From assembly GCA_020746995.1 (NCBI GenBank), contig JAGPXD010000007.1:2170001-2234000 (forward strand): a DNA stretch of 64,000 nt, written 5' to 3'. A program made the translations under genes and the position numbers. Below the pieces are notes generated by a model. The model had not been told where the DNA came from. It searched no databases and worked only from the letters and a program-made list of their open reading frames with translations. Shown piece by piece: positions 43,201 through 53,397 of the stretch; position 1 is the first letter of the stretch, and every line of letters begins with the position of its first letter. The stretch is from Plectosphaerella cucumerina. Lineage: Eukaryota > Ascomycota > Sordariomycetes > Glomerellales > Plectosphaerellaceae.

Positions 43201-46017
43201 ATGACCCAACAGGTCGATCCAGTCCGTCCCTTGGTACGCTCAATCAACAGCGACCGCTCGTCCATTGACGCGCAAACACAATGTCAGCATCCTAAGCCTC
43301 GGGTGTACGGCCGCAGCTTCACGGCGCGAGGAGTCGCTGTCGGGCTCCTCGTAGGCCTCGTTATCTGCTTCTCGAACATGTACTTCGGGTTGCAGACAGG
43401 CTGGGTCAGGTGAGCCAGCACAACACGTCCCTGCAACTCCAGTCTGCTGACACGATGATTACTAGTACCATGACGATGCCGTCCAGTCTGCTGGGGTTCG
43501 GAATGTTCCGAATCATCCGAAAACATATCCAATTCCCGTTTAGCCCTGTAGAGAACGTCCTGGTTCAGACCGTTGCAGGGAGCATGGCGATCATGCCCCT
43601 GGGTTGTGGCTTCGTCGGTGTGGTATGCATCCAGCGCTTCTAGCTTCGGCCATGCCCTCATGGGTTGTCGTGACACCCTGCTGACTATGACGCCCAGATC
43701 CCTGCAATGACATACCTCCTAGATCCCGCGGAGCAAGGGCCAATCTCATTCAGTCTTCCCCAGCTACTGATTTGGTCCCTCGGCTTGTGTTACTTTGGCG
43801 TTGTATTCGCTGTGCCCCTTCGAAGACAAGTCATCATACGTGAAAAGCTGAGGTTCCCCAGCGGCTTCAGTACGGCGGTTCTGGTATGTGCGGAGGGGTC
43901 GATGGACTGAATCACCACCATTGGCCATGACTGACCCTTCCCCAAGATTGGCGTCCTCCACGGGAAGCATCGCCCATCTGGCGGAGTGGTTGAGCAGGAT
44001 GCAGCTACATCTGGTGGGTTCGCAAGCCTTGCACCCTGCGACGTCGTGCCCGACCACGGGGCTACATCCGGCGCCCGTCCTGGCCAGCTCGCTCGTTCTG
44101 ATGACGAAGAGGCGCCCTTGATACCTCCATCCGATTCCAATGCCTCGCCTGGCGACTGGACAGCAAGCCTGAACGGTCTTCTGCTTAGCTTTCTGTTTTC
44201 GGGGACCTACACTCTCTGCACATTTTTCTTGCCGTTCCTCCGAAACTTGCCTATTTTTGGCAGTGCAGCAAACAGTCTCTGGTTATGGAACTTGAACCCA
44301 TCTCCCGCCTACGTCGGCCAAGGGATCATCATGGGGCCGGAAACCACATTGCATAGTATGTACTCTGGACCATGCCCAGTTGGCTGTGTCAACTCGACTG
44401 ACGCTGCCCGCCTCGTTGTCATTCAGTGCTGCTAGGCGCGGTCATTGGTTGGGGAATCTTGTCCCCCCTAGCGAAACTGTCGGGTTGGGCCCCGGGGCCT
44501 GTGAGTGACTGGGAAACGGGAAGCAAGGGCTGGATCGTATGGGTGTCTCTGGCTATCATGTTGGCAGACGCCGTCGTTAGCCTTGGATTTCTGGCGACGC
44601 AGACTCTTTGGAGACGCCGGCGCCACTCGGGCTCGGTCACGGACCTTTTGCGACGACTTTCATCCTCGGTGCAACGTCTCATCTCCCGAGATGGGCGGCT
44701 TGGTGGCTACTCGGCCATTCCCGCACAAGACGCTAGGGACGAGGACGGCAGCCCTGCCCAAACAGACTCGGGGCGGCGAAGCTACCTTGACGATGATGCC
44801 GCATCGCAAGATGCGCCGCCGGAACAGCAAGTCGGCAACATGACTGTCGGCGTAGGCCTCGTTGCCTCCATTGTCCTATGCGTCGGAACGGTACACGCCG
44901 TCTTCGGCGATTTGGTTCCTCTTGTAAGTCTCTCCGACTCCATCGTTCCAACGCATCGTTCACGCATCCTTCTCTCGAGATGCCCCCCAAAAGCAACCGC
45001 TGATTCTGATTTTCATTAGTATGCCAACATTGTGGCCGTTGCCGTGGCCCTACTACTAAGCATCATGGGCGTCAGAGCATTGGGTGAAACGGACCTGAAC
45101 CCCGTCTCGGGCATCAGCAAGCTGGCGCAGTTATTCTTCGCACTGATTATTCCTCAGGGTCACAAGTCCATTGTGCTTATAAACCTTGTTGCTGGGGCTG
45201 TCGTAAGTCTGAATTGCCAGTCTTTTGGTAGTCAATGTGCTAACAGCCTCATCAGTCTGAAGCGGTACGCATACGTGCACGCGTGGATGCTTTGGGGACC
45301 GCCGAGGCTGACTACTCAACAGGGTGCATTACAGGCTGGCGAACTCATGCAAGACCTGAAGACTGGTCACCTACTGGGTGCGGCTCCCAGGGCCCAGTTC
45401 TGGGGCCAGGTCATAGGTGCCACAGCAGGAGCCGTGACATCGGCGTTCATTTACAAGATATACACATCGTGGGTCACCTCCCCCCGATCCGAGCGTGAAA
45501 CGGGCAAGACTAACAGATCCTACAGGGTTTACACCATCCCGGGGGACCTTTTCCCAGTTCCCACGGGATACGTATGGATCTTCACCGCGAGGTTGGTGAC
45601 GGGGAAGGGCCTGCCGCCAATGGCGAAGGAATGGGCGCTTGCCTTCGCCGTTATCTTTGCCATCTTGACCCTAGCACGAGCTGCCGTGACGCTGGAAGCA
45701 GTGGATCCCCGGATCAAAAGATGGATGCCGAAGAAGGCCCTGCTTCCCGGAGGTATTGCCGTGGCCGTAGGTTCGTACATGGCGCGCCCCGTGCTCGTAA
45801 CAGACCCGAGCTTACTCTGACATACCCAGGCATGTACAACGTCCCGTCCTTCACACTGGCCAGGGCTATTGGCGGGGTATTCAGTTGGTATTGGGGTCGC
45901 AGAGGCGGGTCGAGCACTTCGTTGATCGTCCTAGCTTCGGGCTGCATTCTTGGAGAGGGCGTTGTGAGCATCGTCAACCTTCTCCTCCAGAGCCTGAAAG
46001 TACCGCATCTACTCTAG
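43201..46017 (+). CDS. OPT-family oligopeptide (YSL-like) transporter
   Basis: Polytopic membrane protein of the oligopeptide transporter family; substrates in this family are peptides, glutathione or metal chelates. Ten exons: 43201-43409, 43466-43622, 43698-43883, 43947-44355, 44427-44923, 45020-45202, 45256-45264, 45323-45468, 45526-45770 and 45830-46017, giving 742 residues. Family features: FTARGVAVGLLVGLVICFSN, MYFGLQTGWVSTMTMPSSLL, GETDLNPVSGISKLAQLFFA, GALQAGELMQDLKTGHLLGA, DLFPVPTGYVWIFTARLVTG and ASGCILGEGVVSIVNLLLQS. A dozen or more hydrophobic segments are apparent. Two cytosolic-type hydrophilic loops are acidic/Ser-rich (about residues 195-245 and 385-445). Exon 7 is only nine bases (SEA). 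The 45469-45525 intron is in frame and could be retained. Confidence 0.9.
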
Positions 46018-46854
46018 AGCCGGAGCTTGCTGAGGCGGGGTGTTGGGGATGCAAGCCACGGTTTGGGTCGGTCTTTGTACCCTACGATGGACCATCCACT
46101 GCATGCCTTGTGTTGCCACCTACTGCCATGGCCCAACGGGGAAGCTTGAGGTACAGCACATATGGGCTGCCCAATACAAATGTCCTCCGCCTTGACAGGG
46201 GTTGGAGTCTCGCGGGTTGACGGCAGGGTCGAGGGCCGTGAGAGCGTAAATACCGGCTCCGGCACCGTAAGAAGGGGGGAACAAAAATATTTCGCCTCGA
46301 CTCCCGTCTCGTCGGCCACCCGGTTTCTTACCTGCAATAGTGAGCATGCTGGGCTCCGTTCAAGTTCACTCCAGATAAGGTCATCAAACTACAGCCTGAA
46401 TATGAAAGGACACTGCTTCGAGTCAAGTTCGGCTCGCTGTCGATGGTGATGCGTGCTCAAGACACGAAGGCACAGACAGGTAAGGTACCACCAGAAAATG
46501 TTAACGGCTCCGAGGCGCCAGTACTGGTGTCACTCCACATCATCAGTCAGCTCCTGCTGCACACTGTGTTGAAGCGCCTGTTCTGTTACTGGTGGTTGGC
46601 AGGCTGGCGGGCAGGTACAGAAGGTGTGTCGACTGCGCAGAAATCGCCCACTGCACGGAAAGAAAAAAATTGCGAATCCACCACTGCAGGAAAGCACTCG
46701 TGGGGCAGCTTCCAACCGTCGGCCACCACCACCCATATTGCTCGCCGAGCTCTTCACACAGCACCGTGCTTTCGATTTCTCACGACCACTGGCACTCTTC
46801 CTCACCAGTCCCGCAATCGCGCCACCGATAGCACTTCAAACGGGCACAGTCAGT
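46018..46854. other. Intergenic region OPT-PRMT3
   Basis: 837 bases without a supported gene. Short frames on both strands have no recognisable features. It holds the OPT 3' UTR and the PRMT3 promoter and leader. Confidence 0.45.
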
Positions 46855-48535
46855 ATGGCCGCTCCCGCCAGTGCCTCCAAGACTCCCGAGGTTGCTCGTT
46901 CCGAGTCGACTGAAAGCTCCTCCGGCGACGAGGCCGAATGGCTCGATGCCGAGCCTGAAAATGAGGAGCCTCTCACCGTGGTGTCTCTGGTAGACGATGC
47001 GGTTTTCACGGACGTCAAGTCCATGCTGGATCACTGCCGTGACACCACGGGATTTGACTTCATCGCGGTCCGCAATCAGCTCAGTCTTGACTTCTATGGT
47101 TCCATCAAGCTTGTGAACTTCAGTAAGACTGCTCGCAGGTGCCCCATGCCATGACAACCTTCTCTGACTTGATACTCTAGTCCGTCAGCGAACCCATGAT
47201 GGCCTCGCCCCTCCGAAGGACGTGACTCTTGCGGACATTGAGGATGATCGCTACCTGAAGCCTGTCATCAATGACGACGCCGTGATCATTCTGCTCGATG
47301 AACTCGACGACGATTCTGCCGCTACGGGGACTGCGGCTCCAGCCGTGTCGCAGGACTCTCTTGCGGAGCTCAACGCCAAACTGGCGGCAGAGCTCGAGAA
47401 TGTGAGCTCCCAGTTCGCCAATTATCGTCTTGCTGTCGAAAAGACCCTCGAGAAACGCTGGGGCGAAGACGCGCAGCCGGGCGACAGCAGACCGAAAGAC
47501 CCATCTCAGTACTACTGGGAATCGTATGCAACAAACGACATCCACGAGACAATGTTGAAGGATACCATTCGCACCGAGGCCTATCGCGACTTTGTTTACG
47601 ACAACAAGCACCTCTTCAAGGGCAAAGTCGTGCTCGACATTGGCTGCGGCACTGGCATCTTGAGCATGTTCTGCGCTAGGGCTGGCGCCAGCAAGGTCAT
47701 CGCCGTGGACAAGTCGGACATCATCGACAAGGCCCGTGAAAACGTCTTCAACAATGGGCTATACGACGTCATCTCCTGCATCCGGGGCCGCATCGAAGAC
47801 ATCACTCTGCCGGTCGAGCACGTGGACATTATCATCAGCGAGTGGATGGGATACTTCCTCACGTACGAGGCCATGCTTCCGTCAGTCTTGTACGCGCGAG
47901 ACAAGTTTCTCAAGCCAGACGGCATTCTCGTCCCTTCCTATAGCTCCATCTGGGTTGCGCCCGTCTCGGACCCTGAATTTGTGTCCGACCACTTGTCATT
48001 CTGGGATGACGTGTACGGCTTCGACATGAAGGCCATGAAGGCGGGCATTTTCGACGATGCTCGTGTCGACATCTTCCCCGCGTCCACAATCTGTGGCAAG
48101 CCAGCACAGATCGCACATTTCGATCTGCACACCGTCAATGCCAAGGATCTGGAGTTCCGCACCGCTTGGACTTCCCAGATCGAGCGGCCGGTCGAATCGG
48201 TTGACGGCTTCCTGATTTGGTTCGACGTCTTCTTCACAACATCTCGCACACAGGTTGTTGGCCCCAACATCGAGGCGAAGCCAGGCGGGGCGGAAAAGAA
48301 CAATGGACTGGTGACTTTCACAACAAGTCCATTTGGAACAGACACGCACTGGAAGCAAGGATTCCTCCACATTGACAGCGCCAAGGGAGTGGTGGGACCT
48401 CTCGGGCCTGCAGCAAGCATCTCGGGCGTCACAGAGTTCAAGGCTCCGGACGACCAGCCCAGAGCGTTGGACATCACCACAGAATGGTCATCGGAAGAGG
48501 TCGCAGTGCGGTCCCAGACATGGCAGCTTCGCTAG
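46855..48535 (+). CDS. Protein arginine N-methyltransferase 3 (PRMT3/RmtB)
   Basis: Type I arginine methyltransferase; the PRMT3 group modifies the ribosomal protein uS5 in the cytosol. Exons 46855-47122 and 47181-48535, 540 residues. An acidic N terminus (SSGDEAEWLDAEPENEEP) is followed by the region of the PRMT3 zinc finger, VVSLVDDAVFTDVKSMLDHC RD.. GFD. The Cys pair is replaced, so the finger is probably not formed. Catalytic core: YYWESYATNDIHETMLKD, VVLDIGCGTGILSMFCARAG (SAM site), double-E loop SEWMGYFLTYE and the THW loop as GTDTHWKQG. The C-terminal barrel ends SQTWQLR. It converges with USO1 (259 bp between stops). Confidence 0.93.
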
Positions 48536-48794
48536 CTTGAGCCGCCCAAGATGCCGGGCAGCCACCTCTAGATTCTATGTGGATAGACACACGACGAGCA
48601 TTAGAATGACTGCCTTTGCTCATCCGTGAATGGCAGCACTGCAGCATCCTGGGGCATCAGATTTTCTCTCTCGCTCAAGTCCAAAGATGTGAGGAACAAG
48701 CCGAGCGAGTGAACATGGCCGCGTTTGCCGGAGGGTCTGTTTATGGGTTGCGTTCAGTCTCGCCGCCCATACACAATCGAATTCAATGCCGTTG

Positions 48795-48911
48795 TTAGGA
48801 CTTCGACGCCGGCGCTTCTGGCCCAGCGGTTCCGTCCACACCTTCAGCGTTGTCATCACCACTGTCGCCATCGCCAGAACTCTCGTCCTCGTCGTCGCCC
48901 TCGTCATCATC

Positions 48912-48947
<36 letters not shown>

Positions 48948-51900
48948 TTCGGCCTCGGAAACCTCCTCTCCATGTGCGACAAGGCGAGCCTCCAGATGGT
49001 TAGCATCAGGTCGTCGCCGTGAAGTAAAGATGATGGGACTCGCAAACCTTGTACTTGGCCACCTTCTCTTCCAGGTCAGAAAAGACCATGAGGAGATCAT
49101 CAAGCTCTGACTGGGTGGACTGCCGAGCCTCCTCAACGCTCTTTGCTGCCGCAGTGGCCTGGTGAAAATGATGCGACGTCAGTAGTGGAGGCAAAAGCGA
49201 GATAGCGGATGGAATACAGACCTTGAGAGCCTTGTCCCGTGCGGTTTGCAGCTCTTCTTCCAAGCTGGCAATCCGAGCGCTGCTTTGAACAGCCTCCTCC
49301 CGTACTTTCTTCGCGTCTTCTCCCAGCTCTTTGAGTTTCTTGTCCGACTCCAGAGTCAACTCCTTGCGCAAAGACTCGAGCTCATGTGCCTTGGCCTTGC
49401 TGGTCTGTTGGGGTCAGAATGCCGCCCACAAGAATGCTGCCATCGTGAGCTCCGACGTACCTTCATGAGATCTACCTCGAGTCGACTAATTGTGGCCCGC
49501 AGGTCTGCGGCTTCAGCCTCTGCACGTCGCTGTTGTCGGTCTGCCTCCAACGTAGCACCACTTTTTGCCTTAACCAGCTCAGCCTGGTGTGTATCGTTGA
49601 GCTGCTTGATCTGCTTTTCATGGGTCTTCTGGGCTCCGGCCATGCTGCGTCGTAGCTTTCTACAAAATGTCAGCGGTGTCTCATACACTTTGGATTTTTG
49701 AAGGCGTACTCCAGCTCGGCTTCCCCCGTTTTCTTGATGTATTCGAGCTGCCTCTTGTGGCTCTCATCGCTGGCGGACTGTTCGCCCCGAAGCTTCCTGT
49801 AGGTAGTGTAAGTTTCCGTGCAGAAAGACACATCATCTTCCGTGCATCGTGGCTGGTGACTCACGCTACCTCGACCTCACTGGCCTTCCTGACTTGCTCC
49901 AGTTGCCTCCGGTGTCCCTCTGTCGCCGTGGCCAGTTCTTGCTGCAGATTTCTGCAGAATGTTAGTGAAGAACCACACCTGAGAAGAGATGGCATACTCT
50001 AGCTGTGTCTGGTGGTCCCGACGAAGCTTCTCGACGGCGTTTTGAGCCTCCCTGAGCTCCTTTGATGCTTGGTCCCGCGTTCGCCCATGATGACCTTTTT
50101 CCTGCTCAAGCTGCATTTGGGCATTGGCGGCTGCACCTCGAGCGCTCTCCAACGCTTCTGTTGTTTCCTCCAGCTGGCCCCGCAAGGAGTCAAGTAGCTC
50201 CCTCGAGATGCCTTGCTGAATACCATTGGACACGACGGAGATCTCAAAGCCCGGGTCGCGATCTATGGCTCGAGAAATGCGGCTGTAGTTGTCCTTGAAA
50301 AAGTCCACGAAGGTTCCGTCAAAGAATACATCAGGTAATGTTCCGGTGAGAGGATGCAGCTTCTGTGGAAGGACCTCGAAGTCCCGCATGAAGGGATGGC
50401 TTCTTAGCTTGCCTAGCTTGTCGAGGTATGTCTCCCGGCCCATGCGTGAGAGGAGAATTGACTGCAGAGTCGACCTTGGGAGGGGAGAGTCTTTGGTCGA
50501 GAACTCATACACCACCCCCAGCAACATGGCACATAGCCCCTGAACGATGTCGTTGGCGGGCGTTGGTCGTATGACTGCGAGTACCAGACTTTGGACGTTG
50601 CTTCCTTCCTCCAGAAAGTTATTGACGGCGTTCATGTCCTCGAACAACCAGCCAAGAAGCAATGTTAGGTATCCAACGGCCACCCTGCTGTCTTGTTCGC
50701 CGTTAAGGGCATTGACGAGGTTGGCAGCAACGACTTGCACACTGGTGACAACCTCTTCTCCGCTCTCGGCGTCGCCCTCGGTGACAGTCAATGCGAGGCT
50801 CTTCGCATCCAGTTGGTCGAATAGAAGGTGGAACATAATAGCTGCAGCAAACCACACGCGATACGGGTTGGTCGCGAACTCCTGGTCGGTCGGCCGCAAC
50901 AAGACGGTGAGAACGTTGGAGTTTTCGTCGGCGTTGGCTTGGAAACCTTCGATTGCGCGCTTGAGAAAATGGAGACGGATGTCTGCATGCCGAAAAAGGT
51001 ATGCTTTCAAACAGTCGCAAGCCGCTCGTCTTATGTCGAAGGCATCGAGAGCAGACAGCGACAAGGTCGTGTCTAGGAGGCCATCGATTACATAGACGGT
51101 TGAGTTCTCCCCTTTCTCGGACTGCTGGCCCAAGTTCGCCTGCTTCGAGACCAATGGCGCCGGCACCTGGAGCTGTGCAAAGCTCTCCTGGAGTGTTGGG
51201 TTTCCGCGGATGATGTCGGCGCATGTCACGAGGGCCTGGAGTCGCTATTAATAAGGACAGTGGCAACGACAGGATCACGGCCGCGACCCACCTCTGCTTT
51301 GATGGGTGTCTGGGCTGCACGACTGAACGAGAGCTGGAGCGCATGGTATAGAAGACCATATTGCCAGAGTGCGTTTTGATTCTGATGTGTGCCTACAGCC
51401 CCGTCAACTAGGAGAAGGCGGACGAGTGCAAGCATCGCATATATATTCCGGTTTCTCTGCGCCTCGGCCCAGCTGGCTATGGCCCCTTCTTCTTCATCCG
51501 TAGCCTGCAGAACTTGTTCGAGGAGCTGGGAAAGACGCTTGATGCCTCCGGATTCACGGAACAGGGACTGGTTCGATGTGTTCCTGCGCAGCAAGTTGGC
51601 AAGCAGTATCAGGCAGTCCTCCACCGTTTGGCTGCCGTCGTGGAGGGAGCCGTCCGATACTATGATGCCGAAGATGCGATCGAACGCGTTCTCAAATGCC
51701 ACCAGCTTCTGAACCTCCATTGACGAGGGAGTCAGGTATATGAGGAGGGTGACCGCCTCGTTTCGAATTGCCTCTCTCTGGTCATCGAGGATGGCCACGA
51801 GGCGCGACACGCCCAGCGGTGCCGTGAATATGCATTCCTCGGTTCTCTCTGTACGGCTTGAAAGAATGGCAATGAGAAGCTGAAGGGCGTAGAGGCGAGG

Positions 51901-52353
51901 GTAGAAGTCGGGGGATTCGAGAAAGTCGAGTAGAAGGGTGATGTTTTCTTGGCGTTGTGTGAATTCGTCGGCAAGCCATAGGACGACCTCTTCCGAAGCT
52001 TCTGGGCTGTCATCGTTGGGGTTAAACAACATCAGCAGAGTCTCCAACACCACCTTCACCGTGTCAACGTCTTCGCCATCCTTGGTCAGACTCCCAATGA
52101 GACTCCTCAGAGCTCCCGAAGCGACAGTAGCAGGATAGTCTTTGGCGAAGCTTCGAAGGCCCAAGATGGCAGCACGCCGGTCTTCTAGGAGAGTGGCCGA
52201 GCTCAGTCGTCCGCTGAGTACCGAGATGGTCTCGCTTACCGACTGCTTGGCTGGGGTTTGGGCAATTGAAAACATAGCGTGTGTGCCATCGAGTGGTGCG
52301 TTGAGGCCAGCATCGATCACCAATTGACGAGTACGTGTCTGGACAAATGCCAT
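48795..52353 (-). CDS. USO1: Uso1/p115 vesicle tethering protein
   Basis: ER-to-Golgi COPII vesicle tether. Eight exons on minus: 52353-51292, 51235-49998, 49951-49865, 49796-49710, 49659-49461, 49404-49222, 49158-49048 and 48989-48795, giving 1,053 residues. The N-terminal two-thirds is the armadillo head (LLEDRRAAILGLRSFAKDYP, VDTVKVVLETLLMLFNPNDD, RTERTEECIFTAPLGVSRLV, TCADIIRGNPTLQESFAQL, WFAAAIMFHLLFDQLDAKSL). The coiled coil starts near LLDSLRGQLEETTEALE and ends with KYKARLVAHGEEVSEAE. It is followed by an acidic tail with an 11-Asp run, as in p115. Exons 3 and 4 are each 87 nt. The start could also be the methionine at 52275 (MFSIAQTPAKQSVSETI). The coiled coil is much shorter than yeast Uso1 (1,790 residues), as is usual in filamentous fungi. 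Confidence 0.92.
48910..48950 (-). repeat. GAC trinucleotide repeat in the USO1 acidic tail
   Basis: Read on minus, near-perfect GAC codons encode eleven consecutive Asp residues, then more Asp/Glu. The plus strand shows the GTC run from about 48913. A candidate for length polymorphism. Confidence 0.85.
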
Positions 52354-52429
52354 CCAGGGTGGTGCTCAGCTCGATACAAGCATAGGTACTGTAGTCAGGT
52401 AGGGATATAGAGTGTACATGAATCTTACA

Positions 52430-52587
52430 AAATATAGCCCCGAAAGAGAATATTTATAGAAGTATAGATAGTTAGTGAGACTAGCTAATAGATCTATACT
52501 TTCTATATATTTAAAAAAGACTATCAAAACTCTTTTATCTATCTATATATAGTTTTTTTTAAAAGAATTAAAAATGAAAAATATATT
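52430..52587. repeat. AT-rich RIP-like island upstream of USO1
   Basis: Strongly AT-rich, TA-dense, non-coding, directly abutting the candidate solo LTR. Similar AT-rich DNA resumes at 52790-52865 on its other side. Confidence 0.55.
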
Positions 52588-52789
52588 TGTTAACGGCTGG
52601 TCCCGTTGATTGGTCCAAAAAGGAGGCAGTAGAATTGTCTATCTTCGATAAGGGGAAAAGGGGAAAAGAAGACTTCGCAGCGAAGACGCCGCGAAGCTAG
52701 AAGTAAGCCGAGGCGAGGATTAGTCACGTGGCTGGGCCCGGTTAGCCGAACTATTACCGGGAACCACCCGCAGGCATCAGCCTGTAACA
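52588..52789. mobile_element. Candidate solo LTR, 202 bp
   Basis: A GC-normal block inside AT-rich DNA. It begins TGTTAACGGCTG and ends CAGCCTGTAACA, so it has TG...CA ends and near-inverted termini. The four bases TATT precede it and follow it, a possible 4-bp target duplication. The interior has no coding frame. The ends resemble in style, but are not homologous along their length to, the LTRs at 2601 and 3087. With one copy in view this stays a candidate. Confidence 0.5.
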
Positions 52790-52865
52790 TATTAACTCTA
52801 ATTAGTTTAAGTAACTTATTTAGATTGCTATCTTATGGCATTACTATATTCCTGATTTAGTACTA

Positions 52866-53016
52866 TAGTGTGGTGTAAAAGGTATTTGGAACGGATGAAG
52901 TTACTAAGTCTGGGGAGGTGCTATTCTGATAAGGAAGATAAGAGCGGTGTAACCCGAATCGGGACTTCCGCTAACAGCAGTACTTCAAATGTTCCAAATA
53001 CATTTGCACCCCACTG
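52866..53016. mobile_element. Small MITE, 151 bp, mimp/impala-like ends
   Basis: Left end TAGTGTGGTGTAAAAGG continues to TATTTGGAAC; the inverted right end is CAGTGGGGTGCAAATG and also continues to TATTTGGAAC. TA lies on both flanks (52864-52865 and 53017-53018). The CAGTGGG..GCAA start resembles, from memory, the terminal repeats of impala transposons and Fusarium mimps, though not perfectly. The left copy differs mainly by C-to-T changes, as after RIP. It is 382 bp upstream of RAT1. Confidence 0.65.
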
Positions 53017-53397
53017 TATAAAGCTGTGTTACTGACTTATCTCGAGAGGCCCCACTTTAGCAACCCAGGTAGTTGCATACCCGAATTTTCTGCGGAAACT
53101 GCGTGCACCCATGCTACCTACGACGCGCTACCCTTGCAGGTGGTTGAGCTTGCAGCCCATGGTTTGGTTGTGAAGCTCCAGACTTTTCGCAGACGTCGCA
53201 ACCACCAGTCTTACTCCCGACATTCTTCTCTTCTCGCGCCTGGCAGTGCGAAGAATCCATTCATATTCCGGGAACATCATTCGGTACTCGGAAGACACGG
53301 CGGGCGCGTTCCTGGCAATAACCGTCTTTGCAACTCGCGTCGAGTCGGGAACATCACGACACTGAGTTGAAAGCCGCGGGCGCAACAACTTGGGACA

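Noticed and set aside
45469..45525. Coding sequence through this segment of OPT
   Set aside because: The frame is open, but GTGGGT...CTAAC...ACAG splices out a hydrophilic stretch and restores YTS-VYTIPGDLFPVPTGY, the family pattern; treated as an intron with some doubt.
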